DNA from: Akkermansiaceae bacterium
GTDB lineage: Bacteria; Verrucomicrobiota; Verrucomicrobiia; Verrucomicrobiales; Akkermansiaceae
Reading direction: 5' to 3'
Length of the DNA: 64,000 bases
Assembly: GCA_018402445.1 (NCBI GenBank)
Contig: JAGYIT010000014.1
Location: 1-64,000, forward strand
Position numbers and translations under genes: made by a program. Of this stretch, positions 7,621 to 16,261 are shown in pieces. Each line of letters starts with the position of its first letter. The stretch's first letter is position 1. The notes beneath the pieces were generated by a model. It saw only the letters and a program-made list of their open reading frames with translations. It did not search any database and had not been told where the DNA came from.

Positions 7621-9876
7621 ATGAAATTTTCTAACTTAATAGCCGCCGTCACATGCATACTCACTTGGGCTTTGCTCATGTCTACCTCGTTGGTTGCGCA
7701 GAGAGTCAGTAAACTTAGACTTGAGCAGTCCACAGACTTGCAGAACTGGCAGGTTGTGCCCGTTACCCCGGAGATGATCGATGCCAATGGCGAGCTGATT
7801 TTAGCTGCCAATTCCACCCAAGCATTCTACCGGCTTGGGATACCAGAATTGCAAGTATTACAGATACCAATATTTACGAGCCAGCCAACCAGCAGCACAG
7901 CCATCGAGGAAGAAGAATCCGCCACGCTTTCAGTAAATGTGACGGGCGAGGGGTTGAGTTATCAGTGGTATTATGGGGAGACAGGCAAGACCAGCCAGCC
8001 GATCTCTGGAGCCACGTCCTCGTCTTACATCACAGGTCCTTTGATGGATAACGCTATCTACTGGGTGCGTGTGCAGAATGCTGCAGGAAGCAAAGATTCA
8101 GATACCTTCTCAGTGATCATAAACAGGCCACCAACAATCACAGACCAACCCACCTCGCAGACGATCACCAGCGGCAGCACGGCGACGATGACGGTAGTGG
8201 CAAACGGCACAGCCCCATTCACCTACCAGTGGTATCGTGGGAACGTTGGATCTACAACCAACCCAGTTGGCACGGATTCCGCCGCATTCACCACGCCGCC
8301 TTTGACAGCCACCACACGGTATTGGGTAAAAGTTAGCAACGAGCTTGGCTTTACATCATCCAGCTTGTGCACGATTACAGTTGGAGCACAAACAGATAGC
8401 GGATTTGCCCCTAATGAAATTTCCGGGCTGACTCTTACGATGACTGGATCTCAAACCGATGAATGGGGTGAATTTTCTTGGACGGAAACCTGGGAAGCGG
8501 AAAATAACGGCCTCAAAACTGGAACCATAATCGGCTACGTAACCACGTTATACAATGGTAGTGATTCGTCTACTTACGAATATGAGGTAAGTTATGATTA
8601 TGAAAAATCTTCAGATAATGTTGGAGAGATTTCTTACACATCTCGAGACGCTGATAATGAATCATGGCAGGGTGTTCTAATTTTGACTTTCGATAGTGAT
8701 ATCGGCGGCAGCTATCAAGATAACGGAACTAGCGGCAGTGAAAATGAACCTTACACATATAGTGGAAGATTCATGCTTGTTAGGCCTCCCCCATCGATTA
8801 CGACCCAGCCGACTTCGCAACTGATCGCTAGCGGTAGCACGGCCACAATAAACGTGGAAGCGCGCGGTGCGGCACCACTTACGTATCAGTGGTATGAAGG
8901 CGCAGTTGGGACGACGACAACACCTGTGGGGACAAATTCATCAAGCTACACGACGCCGATTTTGACAGAGGCAACAAGCTACTGGGTGCGTGTAAGCAAT
9001 ATTTCCGGCGAAATAGCATCTAGCTTAGGCCTGATAACAATTCTAACAACACCCACAGACATGGCGCTGATCCCGGCAGGGAACTTTACGATGGGAGACT
9101 CACTTGACGGTTCTAGCGATGCCTCACCGGTGACGGTGAATGTGAGTGCGTTTCTCATGGGCAAGAATGAAGTGACGAAGGCGCTTTGGGACGAAGTGCG
9201 GACGTGGGGCGCATCTAACGGCTACACGGACCTTGCGGTGGGAGTAGGCAAGGCGGCGAACCACCCAGTGCAGACGATCAGTTGGTGGGATGTGGTGAAG
9301 TGGTGCAATGCTCGGAGCGAGAAGGAAGGACTTACGCCAGTTTACACAGTAAGTGGCGCGGTGATGAGGACCGGGACCACCGCTCCTGTGGCAAACTGGA
9401 ATGCCAACGGCTACCGGTTGCCCACGGAAGCGGAGTGGGAAAAAGCAGCCCGTGGAGGATTGTCAGGGAAACGCTTTCCATGGGGAGATACGATCAGTCA
9501 CAGCCAGGCGAATTATTACGCGTTTTCCGAATACAGCTACGACCTGAGCGGGGCGGTGAATAATTACCATCCGACTTACGCCGCAGGCGGCTATCCCTAC
9601 ACCGCGCCGGTGGGATCATTCGCGGCGAACGGTTACGGTTTGCACGACATGGCGGGGAATGTGTTCGAGTGGTGTTGGGACTGGTATGGGGCATCGACGT
9701 ATGTGAATGGTGTGACAGACCCACGGGGTGCTGCGTCGGGCACGGACCGGGTGTGCCGAGGCAGCAATTGGTATGACAACGCGTCCTACTGCCGCGTCGC
9801 GGACCGCCGCAGCGACGACCCTACGGACCCGTTCGACGACATCGGGTTCCGTGTCGCCCGCAGTTCAGTTCCCTAG
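7621..9876 (+). CDS. Secreted Ig-like / C-type-lectin (FGE-like) protein, candidate DGR target
   Basis: 751 residues. Residues 1-26 are a signal peptide. Then comes a short STDLQNW domain seen in exported Verrucomicrobial proteins, then three Ig-like units with the repeated pattern YQWY...SGSTAT...YWV(R/K)V, around 90-165, 175-255 and 395-475. A domain of the formylglycine-generating-enzyme/C-type-lectin fold starts at MALIPAGNFTMG (about residue 481) and has YRLPTEAEWEKAARGG and GNVFEWCWDW. The final segment lacks the paired active-site cysteines of true FGE enzymes, so ligand display is likelier than sulfatase maturation. Its codons 9749-9858 look like a DGR variable region. It is AT-richer than its neighbours, has a signal peptide and a leader gap, and interrupts the tail operon, as a cargo gene (moron) would. 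Confidence 0.75.
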   Translation: MKFSNLIAAVTCILTWALLMSTSLVAQRVSKLRLEQSTDLQNWQVVPVTPEMIDANGELILAANSTQAFYRLGIPELQVLQIPIFTSQPTSSTAIEEEESATLSVNVTGEGLSYQWYYGETGKTSQPISGATSSSYITGPLMDNAIYWVRVQNAAGSKDSDTFSVIINRPPTITDQPTSQTITSGSTATMTVVANGTAPFTYQWYRGNVGSTTNPVGTDSAAFTTPPLTATTRYWVKVSNELGFTSSSLCTITVGAQTDSGFAPNEISGLTLTMTGSQTDEWGEFSWTETWEAENNGLKTGTIIGYVTTLYNGSDSSTYEYEVSYDYEKSSDNVGEISYTSRDADNESWQGVLILTFDSDIGGSYQDNGTSGSENEPYTYSGRFMLVRPPPSITTQPTSQLIASGSTATINVEARGAAPLTYQWYEGAVGTTTTPVGTNSSSYTTPILTEATSYWVRVSNISGEIASSLGLITILTTPTDMALIPAGNFTMGDSLDGSSDASPVTVNVSAFLMGKNEVTKALWDEVRTWGASNGYTDLAVGVGKAANHPVQTISWWDVVKWCNARSEKEGLTPVYTVSGAVMRTGTTAPVANWNANGYRLPTEAEWEKAARGGLSGKRFPWGDTISHSQANYYAFSEYSYDLSGAVNNYHPTYAAGGYPYTAPVGSFAANGYGLHDMAGNVFEWCWDWYGASTYVNGVTDPRGAASGTDRVCRGSNWYDNASYCRVADRRSDDPTDPFDDIGFRVARSSVP
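9749..9858 (+). other. Candidate DGR variable region at gene 3' end
   Basis: Encodes the CRGSNWYDNASYCRVAD...GFRV ending typical of DGR target proteins. Nearly all positions that are AAC/AAT in such templates are here NNC codons (GAC, TAC, AGC, CGC, TTC, AAC). This is the pattern left by adenine-only mutagenesis. No template repeat or reverse transcriptase is present in the window. Confidence 0.45.
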
Positions 9877-9877
9877 A

Positions 9878-9893
9878 GTTGCACTAGCGCAAC
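9878..9893. other. Hairpin just after the candidate variable region
   Basis: GTTGC and GCAAC form a 5-bp stem around a 6-base loop, starting 1 base after the stop codon at 9874-9876. DGRs often carry a short hairpin just downstream of the variable region that helps target retrohoming. It could also be a weak terminator, though no T-run follows. Confidence 0.35.
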
Positions 9894-9994
9894 GAACGGA
9901 ACGGAGTGGCCAAGCGAGTACGAACGCAGGCAACGCAGTGAAGGGGGCGGAGCATCTTCGATTCCCGCGTAGCGGGCGGAATTTCCACCCCGCG

Positions 9995-10249
9995 AGTTGA
10001 CGCGGCGGGCATGGGCAGGACATGCAGGCCACAGTTTACGCCAATCTCACCACCCGCAGGCTGACCACGACGCTGGGCGGCAGCGCGATTTCGTTTCCTG
10101 CGTTCGTCCAGGGCGACAAAGTGCGCATCGGTATGCGCTTCGCTGAATCGCTCCAAGGTTCGCCCATCGAGGTTCAGAGGATTGTGACGCACATCCGCGC
10201 CTCTATCGGCTTTGTCGATGCCCGCCCGACTTCCGGATTCTACGAGTGT
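9995..10249 (+). repeat. Direct repeat copy 1 (5' end of tail gene and its leader)
   Basis: About 255 bases starting AGTTGACGCGGCGGGC match 10999-11253 at an exact 1004-base offset. Differences are mostly silent third-position changes, so the copies are diverged homologues and not a fresh duplication. Confidence 0.8.
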
Positions 10250-10261
10250 CAACAACGGTGA
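10022..10261 (+). pseudogene. Truncated 5' copy of the large tail protein gene
   Basis: 79 residues, of which the first 74 match the start of the 782-residue protein at 11026 with only a few changes (A/G, Q/E twice, I/V, Y/F). The homology then stops, the frame runs into unrelated residues and ends at 10261. It is the remnant left when the toxin-antitoxin block was captured. Confidence 0.75.
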
Positions 10262-10296
10262 CTTGCCAACCCATATTTGGATGGTATCGTCCCGTA

Positions 10297-10524
10297 ATGA
10301 ATTCACGTCTTCAAATCGATCCAAACATTTGCCACGGCAAGCCCGTGATCCGTGGTAGCCGTGTGTTGGTATCCACAATCCTCGGCGCTCTCAGTGGCGG
10401 CGACTCGGTCGAAATCGTGCTGGAGGACTATCCGAACATCACCCGACAGGATGTGGAAGCGGCCCTTGAATTTGGCAGTCAGCTATCAGACTACCAGGTA
10501 TCGGCATACGAGGCAGTTGCATGA
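10297..10524 (+). CDS. DUF433 family antitoxin-like protein
   Basis: 75 residues from ATG 10297. The DUF433 signature is clear: RLQIDPNICHGKPVIRGSRV, then a helix with DYPNITRQDVEAALEF. DUF433 proteins are small DNA-binding proteins usually paired with a DUF5615 PIN-like partner. The gene overlaps that partner by 4 bases (ATGA). A frame extension back to 10246 exists but adds non-family residues, so the inner ATG was chosen. Confidence 0.85.
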   Translation: MNSRLQIDPNICHGKPVIRGSRVLVSTILGALSGGDSVEIVLEDYPNITRQDVEAALEFGSQLSDYQVSAYEAVA

Positions 10525-10892
10525 AATTCTTCTTGGATGAGAATTTCCCAAAGGCCGCTTCCGGCATGCTCGAAGGGATGGGGCACGAGGTGTTCGATCT
10601 TCGAGGAACAGACCGTGAGGGATCACAGGATGGCGACATCTTTGCCGAGGCACAGCAACACGGGGCGGTTTTCCTGACCACCGACAGGGATTTTTTCCAC
10701 ACGATTCCTCATCTTCACACGGAACATTCTGGGATCATCGTAATCGCGCTGCGGCAACCGAACCGACAAGCCATACTTGAGAAGCTCTCATGGGTGCTGA
10801 AGCGGCTCGCCCAAGGCGATTTTAAAAGCAGAACGATTCAACTGCGGGATCGAACATGGACTGCCAACCCGCCACTCGACTTGGGCGGTTGA
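10521..10892 (+). CDS. DUF5615 PIN-like toxin
   Basis: 123 residues. The start MKFFLDENFP, then GHEVFDLRGTD, DGDIFAEAQQHGAVFLTTDRDFF and GIIVIAL match the DUF5615/Mut7-C-like PIN fold. The acidic residues D6/E7, D47-D49 and D63/D65 are candidate metal ligands for RNase activity. It is coupled to the DUF433 gene. Together they form a probable type II toxin-antitoxin module carried inside the prophage. Confidence 0.85.
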   Translation: MKFFLDENFPKAASGMLEGMGHEVFDLRGTDREGSQDGDIFAEAQQHGAVFLTTDRDFFHTIPHLHTEHSGIIVIALRQPNRQAILEKLSWVLKRLAQGDFKSRTIQLRDRTWTANPPLDLGG

Positions 10893-10998
10893 CTCTAAAC
10901 GGAGAGCAAGAGGCGGCTGCGATTCCGGGGAGGCTTCGGCTTTTTCAATTGCTTCCCCTTCGCTCGACGACAAATGGATGGTGCGACAGGGAATCGGA

Positions 10999-11253
10999 AG
11001 TTGACGCGGCGGGCATGGGCAGGACATGCAGGCCACCGTTTACGCCAATCTCACCACCCGCAGGCTGACCACGACTCTTGGCGGCAGCGCGATTTCATTC
11101 CCGGCCTTCGTGCAGGGGGACAAGGTGCGTATTGGCATGCGCTTTGGGGAGTCACTCGAAGGCTCGCCTATTGAGGTGGAGAGGGTGGTGACGCACATCC
11201 GCGCCTCCATTGGATTTGTCGATGCGCGCCCGACATCGGGATTTTTTGAGCTG
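10999..11253 (+). repeat. Direct repeat copy 2 (5' end of intact tail gene)
   Basis: Matches 9995-10249. It includes 27 bases of leader and the first ~75 codons of the intact gene at 11026, so the whole 750-base toxin-antitoxin interval lies between direct repeats. Confidence 0.8.
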
Positions 11254-13374
11254 AGCTTGGATGGCGAGGACACGGTGCCGATTCCCCACGATGCCACGGC
11301 GGGCGCTGTGCAAACCGCTCTTGCCGCCATCGGATTGGATGACGCGGTGGTCAGCAAGCAGGATGGCTCTTGGATCATTTCCACTGGCGCGGAGAACATC
11401 GCGCTATCCGGACACTCGGCTGTGGGACTGCTATCGGAACTACGACCTGTGTCGTTCGTGCGGGTGCGATCAACGGAGATCGCGGGGCAATACCGCCACG
11501 AGGTCCGGCTCGTCCAGGCACCGCTGGCATCGACCGCGAGCTTTGAATTGATCGTGCCACCTGCGCCCACGGTGAGCGAGGTGCAAGCAGGCGGGGTATC
11601 TGCCACCACAATCTGGCCGGAAATCCAGGCACTCAAAATCCAGCCGACCTTCAAGGGCACCTACCAGTTGCGCCGTGGATACAAGAAAACCCGCGAGCTA
11701 TCGGCGGACGATGGACCGGATGAAATTCAGGACGCACTTTCCTCGCTGGCAGACGATGAAGGATCGTTCTCGGTCAGCAACCCGGCGACCAACATCGCCC
11801 ACATCACCTTCAACGGCTCGATGGCCGGCATTGATCAGGAGCTGATCGAGGTGGCCGTGTTCTCCGCGCCGCCCGGTGATCCGACCATCATCCTCGATCT
11901 CAACACGGCCGAGATCGCCGCAGCACTTCGCGGCGCAGCAGAGTTAAAGCCCGAGTTGGAAATTGAAGTCACGGTTCTCGACGAAAACGATCCGACGAAG
12001 ACTTACACGCTCACCCCGTTCCGCGCACCGATCTCGTTGATTCGTGAACTCAACTGGGAAGGACTCGAAACCGCCGCCAACATCGACTGGCTGCGACCAC
12101 CCTACGGCAGGACTTACGTGCCATTCACGCCCGACCAAATCATCACCGGTTCGCAGCATTACGTCGCGCCAATAGGGGATGGTGAGAACTCCGACTTCAT
12201 CATCAGCCACAACCTCGGCACCCGCGACTTGCACGTGACGGTGCGGGAAAATGCCGAAGATGGAATGATCGTCGAACCTCAATCCATCACGCTCTATGAG
12301 GACGATCTGACCATTGCTTTCGACAATGTGCCCGCACTCAACGGCTATGTCGTCACCATTTCCACGGCTGGCCCAGTGTCGGCATTTCAAGCCCACGGCC
12401 ACACGATCCCCCAGATTGAGGGGCTGCAACTCATCCTCGATGACTTGGGCGAACGTGTTGAAGTGCTTGAAACCTTCATCCCGACCTCGAATCCATCCGT
12501 AAGTGCATCCACGCAAACCGTGATTGCCGCGTGGGAACTCCCGGAACTCTTCGAGGTGTTTCCAACTCGCCAGAAGATCGAAGCGGAGGATGTGCCCTCG
12601 ATCAAACCCGCCGACCTCCCTCGTGTGGGCGGACTCTTGCCAGCCGTGTATGTCGATCCGCTGGTCTTCACCACGGCAAACGTGTTGCCCGTCTCACCGG
12701 TAAGCGGCGTGATCTATCAATACACCAACACCGCCGCGCCACTGGTGATCCCAGGCTATCTCGGCCGTCGCTCGACCAAACTCAACGCCCCAGGATATTT
12801 CGCATGGGACGGGCGCGGGTTTTATCAGGTCGAACAAATCATCGCGGGCGAAAAGGTTTTCTATCCGTCCGACTTCGCCCGCGAGTTGTTCCGCATCCAC
12901 GTCAACGGCAAGCAACTGCGACTTGGCAAGCGGCTCTCGCTCGACTTCTCGTTCGTCGCCGCCGTCTTCAACTCGAACACCTCTGTGCATTGGGGCGTGG
13001 CCATCGACATCGGCCTGCCGTCGGGCAATCCACCAAGCCCGAGCAACATCGCGGATGTCACGTTCCTGCCTCCGTCGCTCGATCACAGCTTCATGCTCAC
13101 GAGCATTCCTTCCTCACACGGCTTCGGCCTGCGCGTCGTTCGCAAGATTGTCGATGCGGTCGATACCTGCGTCGTGGATCGCGTGATCTACGGAGCCACG
13201 GAAGCCACGCCAACCACGATGACCACCGCCAACTTCATCGTCCGGGGTCGCCTCGTGCGCTTCGACACCGACGACCACCAGACCGACCCACGTGGACTCG
13301 TCGCATTCAACGGCCTCAAGGCAACCCTCACCGGCGAAGAACCTGAAAGCCTCGGCAAAGCAACCATCCAATAA
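11026..13374 (+). CDS. Large phage tail fibre/receptor-binding-region protein
   Basis: 782 residues, starting MQATVYANLTTRR. It is rich in beta-strand patterns throughout. A segment near residues 380-445 (HNLGTRDLHVTVRENAEDG ... VVTIS) has the HNLGTxxVxVxVxD pattern common in phage tail fibre domains. It follows the truncated copy and the TA module, and precedes two He_PIG-like and DUF2829 proteins. Likely part of the tail tip or side fibre. The exact role is inferred from size, position and the fibre-like motif. Confidence 0.6.
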   Translation: MQATVYANLTTRRLTTTLGGSAISFPAFVQGDKVRIGMRFGESLEGSPIEVERVVTHIRASIGFVDARPTSGFFELSLDGEDTVPIPHDATAGAVQTALAAIGLDDAVVSKQDGSWIISTGAENIALSGHSAVGLLSELRPVSFVRVRSTEIAGQYRHEVRLVQAPLASTASFELIVPPAPTVSEVQAGGVSATTIWPEIQALKIQPTFKGTYQLRRGYKKTRELSADDGPDEIQDALSSLADDEGSFSVSNPATNIAHITFNGSMAGIDQELIEVAVFSAPPGDPTIILDLNTAEIAAALRGAAELKPELEIEVTVLDENDPTKTYTLTPFRAPISLIRELNWEGLETAANIDWLRPPYGRTYVPFTPDQIITGSQHYVAPIGDGENSDFIISHNLGTRDLHVTVRENAEDGMIVEPQSITLYEDDLTIAFDNVPALNGYVVTISTAGPVSAFQAHGHTIPQIEGLQLILDDLGERVEVLETFIPTSNPSVSASTQTVIAAWELPELFEVFPTRQKIEAEDVPSIKPADLPRVGGLLPAVYVDPLVFTTANVLPVSPVSGVIYQYTNTAAPLVIPGYLGRRSTKLNAPGYFAWDGRGFYQVEQIIAGEKVFYPSDFARELFRIHVNGKQLRLGKRLSLDFSFVAAVFNSNTSVHWGVAIDIGLPSGNPPSPSNIADVTFLPPSLDHSFMLTSIPSSHGFGLRVVRKIVDAVDTCVVDRVIYGATEATPTTMTTANFIVRGRLVRFDTDDHQTDPRGLVAFNGLKATLTGEEPESLGKATIQ

Positions 13375-13383
13375 CACATCACC

Positions 13384-14134
13384 ATGGCCATCCCTGTCAT
13401 TTCCACCACCACCTCCGTCCTCGGCTACCGCAAGGGGCAGTATTTCGAATATCAGATGCAGGCGACCAACTCGCCGAACCTCGTTGACGGCGAGCGGACT
13501 ACCATCTGGCATGACAATCAGCGCGTCTGGCCTCGTCAGCGGGGCGGCAGAGTATGCAGGCGTCTATCTCTTTCGAGTGATCGCCACCAATGCCACAGGC
13601 CCATCTCTGCCCTTGGAAATCGCCATGGGTATCGAAGAAACCAATTACAACGACGGCATCGGCTTGGACGTGAACATCGACCTCATCAGCGGCAAAGTCA
13701 CAGTCCCAGGCTTCACTCCAGAAACCGGTGAGTATGACAGCCAAGCGCAGATGTGCCTCAAATACGGTGACAAGGTGCTCCTCGACCTCGGCTACCTCAA
13801 AGGCGAGGAACTCCAATCCATGGCACTCGCCTCGATCATCATCAACATCCGCGAGTTCGATGGTGAAGCCGTCCTAATACAAAGCAACGGGGCGCTGGAA
13901 ATCATCGGCACCAGCGACCGACCGCGCTACCGGATCTTGGTCGATCTGGACACTCCTGAACTGCTCAATGCACTCGGCAACTACGAAGGAGACTTTCAGA
14001 CGAGCTTCGACGCGATTGCCGAGATCGAATGGCGCGTGGACTACCTGGAGCCGGGCGCCCTCACCGACGAGCTGATCCGCTCTTCCAAGACCTTCCGCAT
14101 CGCCATCGACCGCGACCTCGTCCCCAACCCATGA
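13384..14134 (+). pseudogene. Phage protein with putative Ig (He_PIG) domain, split by one-base insertion
   Basis: The ATG at 13384 opens a frame that leaves the homologous reading near 13480; the rest is in the next frame to 14134. Removing one C at about 13479-13480 gives about 249 residues that read ATNSPNSLTASGLPSG, then SGLVSGAAEYAGVYLFRVIATNATG. This is the He_PIG immunoglobulin-like pattern. The C-terminal 150 residues are acidic and beta-rich. Adhesive tail component by inference. Overlaps the next gene by 4 bases. Confidence 0.6.
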
Positions 14135-14583
14135 CCTACGGCTCCGGCATGATCTGGCCATTGGCCGCCGAATACGCTCGTCTCGGGTGGGCTGTTCGTC
14201 GTGCCGGGTGGGATGACCTTGATTTGTTCGGCGACACCGGACAAGCCTTGCGGTGGGTGGTCTATCAAAACGCGCTTTTTTGGTTGCTCTACCGTGCGCC
14301 GGTAACCGGAGCCAAAGCCACCCGCGTCATCCGCAACACGGATTTCATGGTCGAGGACTTCTATGCCGAGGACTGGACGGTGCTTTCACCGACCTGCCTC
14401 GACGTGGCAAACGTCACCAGCGCGGACACCGATCAGCAGGGCAAGAAGCGCTATCCACGCCCGATCACCGTGAGTCCATTTGTCGATCCGCGTAACCCGA
14501 ACTCAAAGTTTGGCAGATGCCCAGTTGTGCCGCTCTACGATAAAATCAGATTCGTTCCACCGCCACCAGTGCAGTCACCATGA
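14131..14583 (+). CDS. DUF2829 (Tad2-like) domain protein
   Basis: 150 residues. The pattern AAEYARLGWAVRRAGWDD, then a hydrophobic LFWLLYR strand and RNTDFMVEDFYAEDWTVL matches DUF2829, the family of Thoeris anti-defence protein Tad2. Tad2 sequesters cyclic ADP-ribose-type signals. The C-terminal 50 residues are proline-rich and extra to the family. It starts in an ATGA overlap and ends in another, in the middle of the tail-fibre block, so a structural role must also be considered. Confidence 0.55.
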   Translation: MTYGSGMIWPLAAEYARLGWAVRRAGWDDLDLFGDTGQALRWVVYQNALFWLLYRAPVTGAKATRVIRNTDFMVEDFYAEDWTVLSPTCLDVANVTSADTDQQGKKRYPRPITVSPFVDPRNPNSKFGRCPVVPLYDKIRFVPPPPVQSP

Positions 14584-15689
14584 GCATCGGACACGGCATG
14601 ATCTGGCCCTTGGCCGCCGAGTATGCTCGCCGTGGCTGGGCAGTGCGACGTGTGAACTGGACGGACGAGGTCACCAACAAATCCGGAAACCACCCGCAAC
14701 CAACCTCCCTGCGCTGGATCGTCTATCACAGCGGGTTGTTTCATCTGACGTATCTCAACCGGGGGGACGATTTCATTGTCGGCGATGTCAGCCGCGTGGT
14801 GCGCAACACGGATTTCGGAACCGATGAATTTCATGCCGGAGATTGGACAGTTTTTTCTCCAAGCTGCGCGGTCACCCCAGCACCCGATCAGCAAGGAAAG
14901 CTCTACTACCCGAGCGCAGTGGACGACGAGCCATACGACGACCCAACAGCCCCTGGAACGGGCGACCAAAGCTGTCCTGACGTTCCTCCAATCATCGACC
15001 CGCCCTACGATGACGGAGGCGATGGTGGAGATGGTGATGGGGGTGGTGGAGGCGGCGGCGGTGGTGGTGGCAGCGATCCTCGTCCCCCAAGACCACCACC
15101 GAATCGTGATCCCGCACAGATCTTCATCGAGAACGTCACATGGTCGCCTACTTGCTTCGACAATGACGATGCAGAGCCATACTCAATCCAGCTCGGCTTT
15201 CGCGTCAGGCTCGGTGCGGCTCCAACTGCGTTCGCCAACGGGATGTATTGGATCTCGGTTTATGTCCACGGCAAGAAGATCGACGCCCCCTCATGGACGC
15301 CAGGAACCGCAGTCGATTACAACGTCGCCGTGCAACAGGACTTGGGCAAACCCGTCTTGATCCGCGCCAACGCCTACCTGCCGATCAAGAAGATCCAATC
15401 TAACGCCCGACACGAGTTCAACTTCCCGGATTCCTGCATATTGCTCGGATGCACCAATCCCTTTGCTGCCAACTACGACCCCCAGGCAACCGACGACGAC
15501 GGGAACTGCGTGACTTGCTCCTCAGCAGGGAACTGCGACCCGTTCGATGATGACGAAGGTGAGAACTGCAATGATGCGGGCAACGGCTGCTGCGACGGCT
15601 ATTGCGAAACGGCTGGCGATTGCAGCCCGAGCTTCCGTGGATCATTCACCGCCGCCAATGGAATCTACTACCCAAGCTGTTTCGGATGA
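14580..15689 (+). CDS. DUF2829-like N-domain fused to Gly-rich linker and Cys-rich tail
   Basis: 369 residues. Residues 1-95 repeat the DUF2829-like domain of the upstream gene (MIWPLAAEYARRGWAVRR ... RNTDF ... AGDWTVFSP). Residues ~145-180 are acidic then polyglycine then Pro/Arg-rich. Residues ~185-285 are a beta domain. The C-terminus has GCTNPFAANYDP and many cysteines (CSSAGNCDPF, GNGCCDGYCETAGDC), suggesting disulfide or metal-bound knots. Tandem duplication of the first domain is clear. Likely an exposed tail protein; function unknown. Confidence 0.5.
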   Translation: MSIGHGMIWPLAAEYARRGWAVRRVNWTDEVTNKSGNHPQPTSLRWIVYHSGLFHLTYLNRGDDFIVGDVSRVVRNTDFGTDEFHAGDWTVFSPSCAVTPAPDQQGKLYYPSAVDDEPYDDPTAPGTGDQSCPDVPPIIDPPYDDGGDGGDGDGGGGGGGGGGGSDPRPPRPPPNRDPAQIFIENVTWSPTCFDNDDAEPYSIQLGFRVRLGAAPTAFANGMYWISVYVHGKKIDAPSWTPGTAVDYNVAVQQDLGKPVLIRANAYLPIKKIQSNARHEFNFPDSCILLGCTNPFAANYDPQATDDDGNCVTCSSAGNCDPFDDDEGENCNDAGNGCCDGYCETAGDCSPSFRGSFTAANGIYYPSCFG

Positions 15690-16252
15690 AAAAAGAAGAC
15701 CTCATACCCGCCTGCCTTCAGTTGATTCAGATCGACCTGAGTTTCCGCGCATCGCTCCGTGCTGCCATGCCCATTCAATCCCATCGGTTCTTCGACGACA
15801 TCGAAAGCAGCGGGATGTTTCTGCCAAATGGTATGCTCACACCTGCCGCGCACTCGTTGATCAAGGCGCTCAACTTGGCTCTGCCCGTGGTGGAAAAGAT
15901 CTTGTCCACCCGTCCGCCGAAGCAAATTTCCAAGCGGGCATCGAGCTATCGCGCCGGGGTGGAAAACCGTCGAGCCGCCCATTCCAAGGCACGCAAGGAA
16001 CCTGCCCCCGGATTGATGAAAAGGGCAGGAAGCCTGGCTAGGGCAATCGGCTCGGAAACCAAGGCAATTGCTCACAAAAGACCGAAACTCACCCCAGAAC
16101 AAGTGGCTGCTCGCCTCGCCATCTGCGGATCATGCGACCAACTCAGATCCAACCGAACCTGCGCCAAGTGCGGGTGCTTTGTCGATGCCAAGGCGCGGTT
16201 CAGATCCCAGGGATGCCCGCTGCGCAAATGGCCAGCTGTGTCAGCCGGTTGA
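15686..16252 (+). CDS. Phage protein with C-terminal zinc ribbon
   Basis: 188 residues from ATG 15686, which overlaps the previous stop. The first 100 residues are helical. The end carries CGSCDQL...CAKCGCFVDAKARF...GCPLRKW, a compact Cys4-type zinc ribbon of the kind found at the ends of phage tail-region proteins. Role unknown; a fibre chaperone or nucleic-acid-linked protein are both possible. Confidence 0.55.
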   Translation: MKKEDLIPACLQLIQIDLSFRASLRAAMPIQSHRFFDDIESSGMFLPNGMLTPAAHSLIKALNLALPVVEKILSTRPPKQISKRASSYRAGVENRRAAHSKARKEPAPGLMKRAGSLARAIGSETKAIAHKRPKLTPEQVAARLAICGSCDQLRSNRTCAKCGCFVDAKARFRSQGCPLRKWPAVSAG

Positions 16253-16261
16253 CAGGCAGGC

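Noticed and set aside
7621..9876. Reading the gene as a formylglycine-generating enzyme maturing the nearby sulfatases
   Set aside because: The paired active-site cysteines are lacking, it is inside the prophage, and the Ig-like repeats and variable-looking end point to binding.
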